Positions 1-8,136 of a stretch of 41,823 nt of DNA are shown one piece after another (within the stretch, counting starts at the first letter, position 1; every line of letters begins with the position of its first letter). Position numbers and translations under genes: made by a program. The DNA lies in the NCBI GenBank assembly GCA_964561455.1, contig CAZLPS010000031.1, forward strand, positions 1 through 41,823, written 5' to 3'. The DNA is from JABDGR01 sp964561455 (GTDB lineage Bacteria; Verrucomicrobiota; Verrucomicrobiia; Opitutales; JABDGR01). The notes beneath the pieces were generated by a model. The model saw only the letters and a list, made by a program, of their open reading frames with translations. It was not told the origin of the DNA and did not search any database.

Positions 1-236
1 TCCACGCCATCGGGCAAATTGTCCCATTCCTCCCATTTCTCGCCGCTGGCCGCCATTTCCTGGGCGGTTTCCTCCCAGGATAATTTGCCCGGATGACTGG
101 GTTTGAGCAACAAGCCGTCGTCGCGGAGTTCAGCCGCCAAGCCGCCACCAAAGCCGTATCGGCTGATCAACCCAGCCGGCAGGCGGATGCCCCGCGAATT
201 GCCGATGCGGGTGAGCTTTAAATCCACGGTTTTCAT
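1..236 (-). CDS. AbrB/MazE-type antitoxin, partial (3' end outside window)
   Basis: The reverse strand opens with an ATG at 236 and reads MKTVDLKLTRIGNSRGIRLP, the N-terminus of a SpoVT/AbrB swapped-hairpin DNA-binding domain as found in MazE-like antitoxins. The core 'IGNSRGIRLP' followed by a short acidic/tryptophan-rich tail (EETAQEMAASGEKWEEWDNL) fits an antitoxin whose C-terminal tail binds its toxin. The frame stays open for 78 codons to the window edge. By family precedent a PemK/MazF-type toxin would lie just beyond position 1; this is expected, not seen. I am confident of the domain and less so of the partner. Confidence 0.75.
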   Translation of the reverse strand, partial: MKTVDLKLTRIGNSRGIRLPAGLISRYGFGGGLAAELRDDGLLLKPSHPGKLSWEETAQEMAASGEKWEEWDNLPDGV

Positions 237-378
237 GTAATTACCGTAGGCACAAACCGCAAGCGCCGCAAGCTATTTTAGTTCGACTGGCCGCGTTTCA
301 GGGCGGCGTTACCATCGCCACCCAATTCGCCGGTCTGATGGTCGTCAAAAGGCCGATCGAACCCAGAAACGTCATCCC

Positions 379-414
379 ATTAGAAATGCTAATTCACGGT
401 TGCCAAATGGGCAA
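379..414. promoter_or_regulatory. Two 15-bp dyads, candidate LysR-type operators
   Basis: Two perfect 5-5-5 dyads lie just upstream of the LysR gene: attag-aaatg-ctaat at 379-393 and ttgcc-aaatg-ggcaa at 400-414. Both have the same AAATG spacer, both fit the T-N11-A rule of LysR-family boxes, and their centres are 21 bp apart, two helical turns. LysR-family proteins often bind paired sites and repress themselves, so autoregulation is the natural reading. Binding by this particular protein is inferred. Confidence 0.5.
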
Positions 415-425
415 ACTGAATTACC

Positions 426-1346
426 ATGGGTTTCATGCATCTCGAAAACTTCAAAATCTTCACGGACCTGGTGGAAAGCCAGAGTTTTTCGCGCGCGGCC
501 AAAATCAATGGCATCACGCAATCCGCCGTCAGCCAGCAGATGCGGGCCATGGAAAAACATTTTAACGTGCTGATCGTGGATCGGGCGCAGAAGCATTTCC
601 GCCTCACGCCGGAGGGGCAGAAGATTTACGAGTCCGCCCGGCAGATTCTGCACATGGCGGACCAATTGTCGGTGGAATTGCAGGAGATGCGCAAGCAGGT
701 GAGCGGGGAAATCCACATTTCGACGATTTACTCGATCGGGCTGCATGAGCTGCCGGCCTACGTGAAAATGTTCCTCAAGGATTTTCCGCAGGTGAACATC
801 CGGGTCGAATACCGGCGCTCGAACCTGGTGTATGAGGACGTATTGCACAACGCCATGGACCTGGGGCTCGTCGCCTACCCGATCAAGCACCGCCTGCTCG
901 AAGTCATTCCCTTCCACGAGGACCAGCTCGTCCTCATCTGCGCGCCGAACCACCCGCTGGCGGGCCGCAAGGAGGTGCCCATCGAGGAATTGTCCCAATA
1001 CGAATTCATTGGGTTCGACCAGGACATTCCGACGCGCAAGGCGACCGACCAGATGTTCAAGGAGCACAAAATTGACATCGAGCCGGTGCGCGAATTCGAC
1101 AACATCGAAACCGTGAAGCGCGCCGTGGAGATCAACGCCGGCATTGCGCTGGTGCCCGAGGCGACGATTATTCCGGAGCTGAAACAGAAGCTCCTTTGCC
1201 GGTTGCAAATCAAGGGCCGCAAACTCGTGCGCCCGCTGGCGATCATTCACCGCAAGGGCCGCGTGCTCACTCCGGCGTTGAAGCAATTCATCGAGATGCT
1301 CACCACCAAAAACCTCCACCAAGTCGTGCAGGAAAATGGCGGTTGA
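426..1346 (+). CDS. LysR-family transcriptional regulator
   Basis: A 306-residue protein of normal LysR length. The N-terminal winged helix-turn-helix is clear at residues 1-65, with the recognition region 'SFSRAAKINGITQSAVSQQM'. It is followed by a linker helix and a periplasmic-binding-fold effector domain from about residue 95, containing 'GEIHISTIYSIGLHELPAYV' and ending with 'ALKQFIEML'. The start could be ATG 426 or ATG 435 (MHLENFK), the latter matching the usual LysR N-terminus better. The effector is not predictable. No adjacent gene is divergently transcribed from it, so its target may be itself or distant. The antisense strand carries a long open frame that is a codon-bias shadow. 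Confidence 0.92.
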   Translation: MGFMHLENFKIFTDLVESQSFSRAAKINGITQSAVSQQMRAMEKHFNVLIVDRAQKHFRLTPEGQKIYESARQILHMADQLSVELQEMRKQVSGEIHISTIYSIGLHELPAYVKMFLKDFPQVNIRVEYRRSNLVYEDVLHNAMDLGLVAYPIKHRLLEVIPFHEDQLVLICAPNHPLAGRKEVPIEELSQYEFIGFDQDIPTRKATDQMFKEHKIDIEPVREFDNIETVKRAVEINAGIALVPEATIIPELKQKLLCRLQIKGRKLVRPLAIIHRKGRVLTPALKQFIEMLTTKNLHQVVQENGG

Positions 1347-1375
1347 GGAATTGAGCCGTTATCGCAGGCAACCCC

Positions 1376-1729
1376 TCATGCATGAATGGTGATGGTCGCC
1401 CCGCCGATTTCCACGAAATCGTATTTTGCGAAAGCCGCCATCAAACCCGGCAGGTTAACCGCAAACAGACGCAGAAGCGCATCATTGGAAATATTACCCG
1501 TGGAAACCAGCAACAGTTTCGGAGGCGGTCCGCCCAGGATAAATGCCGTGACAAAATCGCTGTCCTTCGTCACCACGACGCGACCTTGGGCAATGGCGAT
1601 GGCCTGAATTTCTTCGTCGTGCGTCCGATTGCCTGCGGGCAAATCCAGCGTGTGAACAGCATCATGTCCGGCAGTCGCCAATTGGCGGGCCACGCTGCGA
1701 GGCAATTGGGCATCTACCAGGAACTTCAC
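1376..1729 (-). CDS. DUF5615 PIN-like toxin
   Basis: A 117-residue protein beginning MKFLVDAQLPRSVARQL, the typical N-terminus of DUF5615 (Mut7-C-like PIN fold) proteins. The first acidic residue of the putative nuclease site is D6; 'GHDAVHTLDLP', the 'DEEIQAIA' helix and 'RVVVTKDSDF' give the other conserved acidic positions. Family members are predicted RNases encoded with DUF433 antitoxins. Here the start codon overlaps the stop of the DUF433 gene by 4 bases, so the two are translationally coupled. Toxicity is inferred from family and context. Confidence 0.85.
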   Translation of the reverse strand: MKFLVDAQLPRSVARQLATAGHDAVHTLDLPAGNRTHDEEIQAIAIAQGRVVVTKDSDFVTAFILGGPPPKLLLVSTGNISNDALLRLFAVNLPGLMAAFAKYDFVEIGGATITIHA

Positions 1730-1965
1730 GGCAGCACGGGATCCATTCGCTGGACTCGGCTAAGTTGCGCCCCATAAGCGCAGGCGGCGCGCAGGTCATC
1801 CGCCTCCAAATCAGGGTAGTCAGCGAGAATCTGCGCGGCGGTCATACCCCCGCTGAGGAGTTCCAGGAGAAACTCGACGGGATAGCGCAAGCCGCGTATG
1901 CAGGGCTGGCCATGACAAATGCGGGGATCCACCGTGATTCGCGCAAGGAGTGATTTGTCAACCAT
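1726..1965 (-). CDS. DUF433 antitoxin
   Basis: A 79-residue protein from ATG 1965 (MVDKSLLARITVDPRICHGQ). The core 'GQPCIRGLRYPVEFLLELL', followed by 'GMTAAQILADYPDLEADDL', is the characteristic DUF433 helix-turn-helix antitoxin domain. The frame is open upstream to 2040, but those codons have no family resemblance, so I use the internal ATG. It is the first gene of a two-gene unit with the DUF5615 toxin (ATGA overlap at 1726-1729). Its promoter should lie between 1966 and the divergent glycosyltransferase start at 2083. Such antitoxins usually repress their own operon. Confidence 0.85.
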   Translation of the reverse strand: MVDKSLLARITVDPRICHGQPCIRGLRYPVEFLLELLSGGMTAAQILADYPDLEADDLRAACAYGAQLSRVQRMDPVLP

Positions 1966-2043
1966 AACGCTGAATTTACACCAAAAATGGGCCACTGCCA
2001 AGGATATGATTTCCCAAAAAGCAGCCCCATGCGAATGCAATTT

Positions 2044-2070
2044 CGCTTTGCGCCTTGGCGTCTTTGCGCG
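2044..2070. repeat. Degenerate leader repeat of the 'ctttgcgccttggcg' type
   Basis: The sequence ctttgcgccttggcg followed by tctttgcgcg is a two-unit degenerate repeat (ctttgcgNNttNgcg) ending 12 bases before the GTG start of the next gene. Comparable text-like leader repeats occur before several other genes here, at about 6041, 9229, 33283 and 34654. It keeps the upstream reading frame open and could mislead gene callers into an earlier start. Confidence 0.45.
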
Positions 2071-2082
2071 AGAATATCCCCC

Positions 2083-3279
2083 GTGCCCATCGTCCTCGAC
2101 CTATCCACCACCGCGCACTGCGCGGCCGCGACCGGGGTGCAGCGCGTGACCCGGCAGTTGTTTGCGGCCTTGGAGGAGATTGACGCCGAGCCGGTCCCCG
2201 TGGTTTACGACCCCTATGGCAAGCGCTGGCGTTCGCCTGATACTTTGGAGGACGCGCTCCTCCGCCCCGCCGCCGCGGAATCGCCCGCCGGAAACCGGCG
2301 CGAGGTTTGGTCGTTTGGCCAAAAACTCAATGGCTGGATGCGCCGCGGCGACGAGCCGGACTGGCCGGCATTGCGCGGCGCACCCCTGCTGGCCCCGGAA
2401 ATTTTCTCCGCCGGAATTTTCACCGCCCAGGCGGACTTGCGCCAAAAACTCGGCGGGCCCGCCGCGGCAATTTTCTATGACGCCGTGGCACTGCGTTATC
2501 CGCAGCTCGCGCCGCCGGCTACCGTCGCCCGCACGGAGAATTATTTGCGGGAATTGGCCACCTTGGACAGCGTCGCCGCCATTTCCGAGGCGTCGCGGCT
2601 GGATTTGGTGGAGCAATGGGCAAGGCTGGGCGTCGAAAAACGTCCTGCGGCGACCGCCATGCCACTGGGGGTCAGCGTGCCAGCCCGGCCCGCGCAGCCG
2701 CAAACGGCGAATCAACTGCGCCTCAGCCCGCTGGTGTTGTCGGTGGGCAGCATTGAGGGGCGGAAAAACCACCGCGCGCTGTTGGAGGCGGCGGAGATGC
2801 TCTGGCGCGAAGGGCGCAATTTTCAACTCATTCTCGCGGGGCTGCCGCGGCCGGAAACGGCGGCGGCGGCATTGAAACTGGCGGCCAATCTCCAAGCCTC
2901 CGGCCGACCCCTCCAATTGGCAGGCGCGCTGCCGGACAGCCGGCTGGAGGATTTGTACGCAAAATGCCGGTTTACGGTTTATCCCTCGCTTTACGAAGGG
3001 TTCGGGCTGCCGGTGGCCGAAAGTCTGGCGCGGGGTCGCCCGTGCATTTGCGGCCAGGGTGGCGCGCTGGCGGAAGTGGCGCGCGGTGGCGGCTGCTTGG
3101 TCGTGGAGGAGCCGACGGCCGAGCATTTGGCGGCGGCGATGAGGGGTTTGCTGGACGACGATTCGCTGTATTTTCGCCTGAGCGGCGAAGCGGGCCAGCG
3201 TCGGTTCCCCAGCTGGGCCGATTACGCCCGGCGGTTGCGGGAGTGGCTGGAAACTTTGCCCCATCCCGGCGGTCCATGA
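2083..3279 (+). CDS. GT4-type glycosyltransferase
   Basis: A retaining glycosyltransferase of the GT-B fold, 398 residues from GTG 2083 (VPIVLDLSTTAHCAAATGVQ). 'TGVQRVTRQLFAALEE' is the glycine-rich N-terminal loop and helix typical of family 4. The C-terminal Rossmann domain starts near 'LVLSVGSIEGRKNHRALLEA', and the nucleotide-sugar EX7E site is visible as 'YEGFGLPVAESLARGRPCIC'. Donor and acceptor are unknown. Upstream ATGs at 2029 and 2035 are in frame but lie in a repeat-like leader, so the GTG is preferred. It precedes the tripartite exporter by about 50 bases and may share its transcript, suggesting a role in envelope or secreted glycan synthesis. Confidence 0.85.
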   Translation: MPIVLDLSTTAHCAAATGVQRVTRQLFAALEEIDAEPVPVVYDPYGKRWRSPDTLEDALLRPAAAESPAGNRREVWSFGQKLNGWMRRGDEPDWPALRGAPLLAPEIFSAGIFTAQADLRQKLGGPAAAIFYDAVALRYPQLAPPATVARTENYLRELATLDSVAAISEASRLDLVEQWARLGVEKRPAATAMPLGVSVPARPAQPQTANQLRLSPLVLSVGSIEGRKNHRALLEAAEMLWREGRNFQLILAGLPRPETAAAALKLAANLQASGRPLQLAGALPDSRLEDLYAKCRFTVYPSLYEGFGLPVAESLARGRPCICGQGGALAEVARGGGCLVVEEPTAEHLAAAMRGLLDDDSLYFRLSGEAGQRRFPSWADYARRLREWLETLPHPGGP

Positions 3280-3333
3280 AATTTTCAGTCTTGCCCGCGA
3301 TGCGCGTGCCGCTGAATCTCAGAGGAATATTTC

Positions 3334-4779
3334 ATGCCACCCACCCTTTCAACCCCATGGCGAAACCTGCCTGCCCGATTTCTCGTGGCGGCGGGATTGG
3401 CAGCAGCCATGGCGGCCGGCTTGCTGCACGCGCAAACCGCGCCGGAGGCGGGCGACCCTTGGTTGCAACCCCTGGCGGAATACGTCCGGCCGGCGGCCAA
3501 AGAAGCGCTTCCGGCCAGCGAGGAGCAACTCGATCAAATTCTTTCGCTCGCCGCCACCAAGTCGCCCACGATGGTCCAGCAGAAAGACAGCGTGGATGTC
3601 GCCGACGCCTCGCAGTACCGGAGTTGGATGCGCTACACTCCGGTCATTACCGCGAGCTATAGCTTTGGGCTGTTTTACCAGGCGACGGGGACCTCCGGCG
3701 GCTCGCTGACGCCGGGGGGCACCCTCACGATACAAGCGAGCCAACCCATCTGGCATTGGGGCGCATTTGACGCGCAGACAAATCACGAGAAACTCCGCGA
3801 ACGCTTGGCGCAAAATGAGGCGGTCCTCGCCTACTCCAAATTATGCCTCGACGTGCGCAAACGCTATTACGACCTCATCGTGCTCAAGGCCAAACAAGCC
3901 TCCTATCCGGGCCAAATCGCCCTGGCACAACGCGTACTGGATCACGAGATTCTGCTCCGCAAAGAGGATCGGAGCACGGCAAAATTAGTCAATGCCGATG
4001 AGGTGGCACTCGAAAAGCTTCAAGCCGAGCAGGAGAAGGCGACGATTGACTTCGACCATCAACTCTTGGAATTCCGGCGCGTTACCGGCTCATCAACTTT
4101 TTCCGCGGATGACGTGCCGGACCGCATTTACCTTCCCGTGGTGGATGACCCGGGGTTGAAAACCGAACTTGAGGCCGCGGAGAAAAACCAGCTGGGCGGT
4201 TCGCCACTGGCCATCGAGGAAGACATCTACGGAAGGATGCTCGACCAGCAGCTCATCATCAGCCGCGCCAGCCGCAAGCCACAACTGGACTTTACCGCCA
4301 GCGTCAGCCAGACGCCCTACATCAACTCGGCCAATAATGGATTGAAATTCGGCACGCTCTTCTTCATTGGCCTCACCGGCACGTGGACCATTTGGGACCG
4401 CGGGAGCAGCGTGGCGCAGGATAGCGCGTTGCTGGCCCAAAAGCACCAGGTCGAAACCCAGTACGCGGACCTGATTGCGCAGACCCGGAATGACGCCGCC
4501 AACAGTCTCCATCAAATCGACGCCGGCGTGCGCCTGCTCGCCAACCTCAAGAAACTCTACGGGCTGCAGCAGGGCGATTACCGCCAGACCCAAACGCTGA
4601 TCGACCGCGGCCGCGGGGACCCGACCCAACTCGACACCGCCCGAAACGCCCTGCAGGATACCCGGCTGCAAATCCTGACGCAGCAAGCGGTCATCACCGA
4701 CAGTTATTACAGTTACATCTCCGACATTTTCCAAGATCCGGCCCTGGCCAACGCCCCGCCGTTCACCAAACCACGTTAA
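3334..4779 (+). CDS. TolC-family outer-membrane efflux protein
   Basis: A 481-residue protein with an N-terminal signal peptide (hydrophobic stretch about residues 16-33, cleavage near 'LLHAQ'). Two outer-membrane-efflux repeats follow, rich in long amphipathic helices with coiled-coil character. 'SLAATKSPTMVQQKDSVDVA' begins the first helical hairpin and 'DSALLAQKHQVETQYADLIA' lies in the second. TolC homologues trimerise into an outer-membrane channel with a periplasmic tunnel. The next gene, one base downstream, encodes the periplasmic adaptor, followed by an ABC permease and ATPase, so this is the outer-membrane component of a tripartite ABC exporter. Confidence 0.9.
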   Translation: MPPTLSTPWRNLPARFLVAAGLAAAMAAGLLHAQTAPEAGDPWLQPLAEYVRPAAKEALPASEEQLDQILSLAATKSPTMVQQKDSVDVADASQYRSWMRYTPVITASYSFGLFYQATGTSGGSLTPGGTLTIQASQPIWHWGAFDAQTNHEKLRERLAQNEAVLAYSKLCLDVRKRYYDLIVLKAKQASYPGQIALAQRVLDHEILLRKEDRSTAKLVNADEVALEKLQAEQEKATIDFDHQLLEFRRVTGSSTFSADDVPDRIYLPVVDDPGLKTELEAAEKNQLGGSPLAIEEDIYGRMLDQQLIISRASRKPQLDFTASVSQTPYINSANNGLKFGTLFFIGLTGTWTIWDRGSSVAQDSALLAQKHQVETQYADLIAQTRNDAANSLHQIDAGVRLLANLKKLYGLQQGDYRQTQTLIDRGRGDPTQLDTARNALQDTRLQILTQQAVITDSYYSYISDIFQDPALANAPPFTKPR

Positions 4780-4780
4780 T

Positions 4781-6022
4781 ATGAAACGCCTTTTCTGGTC
4801 GTGTCTTTTCCTGCTGGCCGCCGGGCTCTTATGGTGGGGCGTGTCGAGCGCGCTCGTGCCCACCGTGGCCTGGACCCCGGCAAAGCTCGGCAACGTCATC
4901 AGCCTGGTGCCTGGAAGCATTTCGGTATTCCCCGAACGGACGTCGCAATTGGAAAGCCCGGATACGGGGATCATCCTGCCAAAGGGCTTCACCCTCAAGG
5001 AGGGCGACCAAGTCGCCGCTGACCAACTTCTGGCGTGCCTTGATCCGGGTGACATTCCGTCCCTGCAAAATGAAGCGACCATCAAACTTGAATCAATCAA
5101 GAGCCAGTTGGATGTGAACAACGCTTTCCAAGGCCGGCTCCCGGGCGAAATTGAGCTCGGAAACTTGAAGAGGACCCTCGACGATAAAAAACTGGACCTT
5201 GATGCGGGTTTTATCGGCAAGGCCGATTACGAGGAATTACAGCAAACCTACGCGGCCAAACAAGCGGCGGCGGTGCAGGAGCGCGCGGATCTGGAAACCC
5301 AGGAGAAAGTGCTCGTAAATCAATTGTCCAACTACGAAACCCAACTCAAACGCCTTGAGATCCGCGCTCCCTATGACGGTTACATTACCGCAGTTTTCGC
5401 CCACCCCGGAGACATGCGCAGCAAGGGCGACCCCATTGCCAGCATGATCAGCAGCGAGCTTAAAATTCAGGCCGAAGTCAACCAGGACGACATTGCCGCC
5501 GTGCGCAAGGATGAGCGCGCGGAAATTCACTTTTTTGCCTATACGGATAAAATTCCCGCCACGGTCAAAATGGTGCTGCCCAGCAGCGACAAAGCGACCC
5601 AGCGGTTCACTGTGCTGCTGGAGGTCGCCAACCTGTCCAGCCAGGTTGCAACAGCGCAATCGGGCACGGATGTCCCCACCTCCCCGCATCTCTCCGACCC
5701 GCCCATCAAGCTCATGGCCGGCTTAACAGGGGAGGTCAGCTTCATCGCCGGTCACCACGACAATGTCCTGACCATTCCGCGGCGGGCGCTGTTTGGCAAC
5801 AGTGTGTTCGTCGTGAAGGACGGGCATATCGAGGTGCGCCAAGTACAACCCGGCTATGTGACTTTGACCCAGGCGGAAATCATGCCCAGTGACCAGGCCG
5901 ACAAGACCGTCCACGAGGGCGAAATCATCCTCACGGAAAAGGATTCGCTCGACCTGTTCCGGAACGGCGACCGCGTCCGCCTGGCGCCAGTCGTAAAATC
6001 GGCCGGCCCAGCCAAGCCCTGA
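4781..6022 (+). CDS. HlyD/MacA-type periplasmic adaptor subunit
   Basis: A 413-residue membrane-fusion protein starting one base after the TolC-like gene. It has an N-terminal transmembrane anchor (about residues 4-26), a split biotinyl-lipoyl-like domain ('LPKGFTLKEGDQVAADQLLA' and later 'LEIRAPYDGYITAVFAHPGD'), a helical coiled-coil hairpin between them (about residues 95-190), then beta-barrel and membrane-proximal domains. Adaptors of this family bridge an inner-membrane ABC pump and a TolC channel. The insertion between 'LEVANLSSQ' and 'IKLMAGLTGEV' is longer than usual. The hairpin is short, more like MacA or DevB than HlyD. Confidence 0.9.
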   Translation: MKRLFWSCLFLLAAGLLWWGVSSALVPTVAWTPAKLGNVISLVPGSISVFPERTSQLESPDTGIILPKGFTLKEGDQVAADQLLACLDPGDIPSLQNEATIKLESIKSQLDVNNAFQGRLPGEIELGNLKRTLDDKKLDLDAGFIGKADYEELQQTYAAKQAAAVQERADLETQEKVLVNQLSNYETQLKRLEIRAPYDGYITAVFAHPGDMRSKGDPIASMISSELKIQAEVNQDDIAAVRKDERAEIHFFAYTDKIPATVKMVLPSSDKATQRFTVLLEVANLSSQVATAQSGTDVPTSPHLSDPPIKLMAGLTGEVSFIAGHHDNVLTIPRRALFGNSVFVVKDGHIEVRQVQPGYVTLTQAEIMPSDQADKTVHEGEIILTEKDSLDLFRNGDRVRLAPVVKSAGPAKP

Positions 6023-6032
6023 TCCCGGCAAT

Positions 6033-7328
6033 GTGGCCAGCTCGAAATTCAAAACCCAAAACCCGAAACTCGAAAAATTGGATACCACGTTCCATATTGC
6101 GGCGCGATTTCTGTTCGCCAAGCGGCGCGCCATGCTGATGAGCCTGAGCGGCATCGTCTTTGGCGTGGGGCTGTTCATCATCACCCAGGCGCAAACGGCG
6201 GGCTTCGAACATTTCTTCACCCGCACGGTCCTCGCCACCGACGGCGCCTTGCATGTGGAGGACCGAATTCAGGACACCATCGCCTCCATGACGATTGAAA
6301 GCGAATCGGGGGGCACCGCGGACGCCGTGTCGCTCAGCAAGGAGCGCAAATATATCGAGGGCGTGCAATTCCCGGAACAGATCAAGGAGGGTCTCGCGCA
6401 GTTTGAGAATATCGCGGGGATTTCCTCCGTTCTCCGCGGCAGCATCGAGCTGGACAGCAATTTCCGCCAGCAACCCACCCAGATTTTTGGCATCAATCTG
6501 GACGACTTCCTCGCCGTCTCCAATCTCGCGGGCCAGATTGTCTTTGGCAAGTTGGACGATTTTCGCGCCGATCAAAAAGGCGTCCTCATTGGGTCGCGCC
6601 TGGCGAGCCGCGCGAATCTCGCGGTTGGCGATCCGGTGGTGCTCCGCCAGGCCGGCCGCAGCGACCGCTACCGGGTGGCGGCGATTTTCGAAAGCGGCAT
6701 TGAACAGGTGGACCGTGAGCGCGTAATTGTCCACCTGCCGGAAGCGCGGGCCATTTTGGGCCGACCCTTCGGGGTTTCTTATTTGCAGGCGAGCCTGCGG
6801 GACAACGACCGGGCGGCCAATGAAGCCCCGCATATGCAGGAGGTGTTGGGCCATTCCGTGGTGCCCTGGCAGGATCGGGAGAAAATCTGGCTCGATGTAT
6901 TCCGCGCGCTGCGGGCGTCGTCGGCGCTCACCGTCTCGACGATTATTTTAATTTCGGGCCTGGGCATGTTCAATACGCTTGCCATGATCGTGCTGGAGAA
7001 GACCAGGGAAATCGCGATTTTGCGCTCGATGGGCTACACCCGGCGGGACATTTCCCGAATTTTTCTGCTGCAAGGCGGAATGGTGCTGGTGGCGGGAAGT
7101 GGACTGGGTTGCGCGCTGGGCGCGGGTGGCACCTGGCTGGTCGCGAACCTGCCCCTGCGCATTCGCGGAATTTTCACAACCGACCATTTTGTCGTCTACT
7201 GGTCGCCATGGCATTACGTTTGGGCGGTCGTGGCGGCCGCCGTGGTGGTGTTCATTGCCAGTTGGATTCCCGCCCGCCGCGCCGCGCGGCTGGAACCGGG
7301 GGACATCATCCGCGGCGCCGCCGTCTAA
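6033..7328 (+). CDS. FtsX/MacB-type ABC transporter permease
   Basis: A permease of up to 431 residues with the MacB/LolE topology. The first transmembrane helix includes 'MLMSLSGIVFGVGLFIITQA', followed by a large periplasmic domain (about residues 50-285) and three C-terminal helices beginning 'LTVSTIILISGLGMFNTLAM'. The protein ends in the diagnostic 'PARRAARLEPGDIIRG'. 'EKTREIAILRSMGYTRRDI' is the coupling-helix region that contacts the ATPase. The frame opens at 6033, but the first 15 codons are a repeat-like leader (6041-6080); TTG 6078, giving LDTTFHIAARFLFAKRR, is a better biological start. These proteins are mechanotransmitting pumps that export lipoproteins, peptides or glycolipids. 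Confidence 0.9.
   Translation: MASSKFKTQNPKLEKLDTTFHIAARFLFAKRRAMLMSLSGIVFGVGLFIITQAQTAGFEHFFTRTVLATDGALHVEDRIQDTIASMTIESESGGTADAVSLSKERKYIEGVQFPEQIKEGLAQFENIAGISSVLRGSIELDSNFRQQPTQIFGINLDDFLAVSNLAGQIVFGKLDDFRADQKGVLIGSRLASRANLAVGDPVVLRQAGRSDRYRVAAIFESGIEQVDRERVIVHLPEARAILGRPFGVSYLQASLRDNDRAANEAPHMQEVLGHSVVPWQDREKIWLDVFRALRASSALTVSTIILISGLGMFNTLAMIVLEKTREIAILRSMGYTRRDISRIFLLQGGMVLVAGSGLGCALGAGGTWLVANLPLRIRGIFTTDHFVVYWSPWHYVWAVVAAAVVVFIASWIPARRAARLEPGDIIRGAAV
6041..6080. repeat. A-rich leader repeat before the permease gene
   Basis: Tandem degenerate units of the type ctcgaaattcaaaaccc / aaaacccgaaactcgaaa lie at the 5' end of the permease frame. Composition changes sharply at 6080, where GC-rich coding sequence begins. 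The stretch resembles the caaattt-type repeats at 33283 and 34654, and it is probably a non-coding leader that happens to stay open in this frame. Confidence 0.4.
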
Positions 7329-7336
7329 ATTTGCTT

Positions 7337-8023
7337 ATGCCCGGCGACACCCCCATCCTCCGCGCGGAAAACCTGCACCGCCATCTTGGCGCAGGCGAGG
7401 CGCGCACGCATGTTTTGCGCGGGCTCAGCCTGGAACTGCAGCGCGGGAAACTTTACGCCGTCTCCGGCCCGTCGGGCTGCGGGAAAAGCACGCTGTTATA
7501 TTTGCTCGGGCTGCTGGACCGCCAGGACCAGGGCGACATCTGGATTGCGGAAGAAGCGATGTCCGCGGCGTCCGATGCCGAGCGCACGGCGGCGCGCAAC
7601 CGGCTGCTGGGTTTTATTTTTCAATTTCACTTTTTGCTCCCGGAATTCACCGCGCTGGAAAACGTGCTGCTGCCGATGCGCAAGCAAGGGCGGCTCCGCC
7701 CCGCGCCGATGCGCGCCCGCGCGCAGGAATTGCTGGAGGAAGTCGGTCTGGGCCAAAAGGCCGGACGGCTGGCAACCCAATTATCCGGGGGCGAGCAACA
7801 GCGCGTGGCCATCGCGCGCGCGCTGGCGAACGACCCCGCCCTGCTCCTGGCCGATGAACCCACGGGGAATCTGGACCAGCAGAATTCCAACCACGTCTTC
7901 GACCTGCTCGCCGATCTGGCGCACCAGAAAGGCCACACGGTTCTGCTGGTCACGCATAATCCGGAATTGGCAAATCGGGCGGATTCGATCCTGCGGATGT
8001 CGGATGGAAAGTTTGTGAATTAG
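7337..8023 (+). CDS. ABC transporter ATP-binding protein (LolD/MacB-NBD type)
   Basis: A 228-residue ATPase from ATG 7337, eight bases after the permease stop. Walker A 'GPSGCGKST', the Q-loop region 'GFIFQFHFLLPEFTALENV', the ABC signature 'LSGGEQQRVAIARALA', Walker B 'LLLADEPTGNLD' and the H-loop 'VLLVTHNPEL' are all intact. 'DEPTGNLD' is typical of the LolD/MacB/FtsE subgroup, matching the FtsX-type permease next to it. It powers the tripartite exporter formed with the three preceding genes. The frame is open upstream to 7109, but that part overlaps the permease and is not conserved. Confidence 0.93.
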   Translation: MPGDTPILRAENLHRHLGAGEARTHVLRGLSLELQRGKLYAVSGPSGCGKSTLLYLLGLLDRQDQGDIWIAEEAMSAASDAERTAARNRLLGFIFQFHFLLPEFTALENVLLPMRKQGRLRPAPMRARAQELLEEVGLGQKAGRLATQLSGGEQQRVAIARALANDPALLLADEPTGNLDQQNSNHVFDLLADLAHQKGHTVLLVTHNPELANRADSILRMSDGKFVN

Positions 8024-8026
8024 ACT

Positions 8027-8136
8027 TTTGAAACACGGGGGACATCGAGAGCGCGGAGGAAGTTGATGGCCGATTTCGATTGCGGATTTTAACTAAAAAC
8101 TCATCGCCGTGTCATCCGTGCGCTCCGTGTTTCAAA
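8027..8136. repeat. Inverted repeat with 12-bp arms between exporter and glycosyltransferase
   Basis: The arms tttgaaacacgg (8027-8038) and ccgtgtttcaaa (8125-8136) are exact inverted copies flanking 86 bases. Next to each arm are further 'cgcggagg' and 'cgtgcgctccgtg' words of the well-known text-like intergenic repeat class. The right arm runs into the last codons of the convergent glycosyltransferase gene. Because the flanking genes converge here, it could act as a bidirectional transcription end or be a degenerate mobile repeat. Confidence 0.5.

Noticed and set aside
372..1322. 316-codon antisense frame over the lysR gene
   Set aside because: It is a GC-bias shadow of a clear LysR gene; its translation is His/Arg/Leu-rich with no domain motif.
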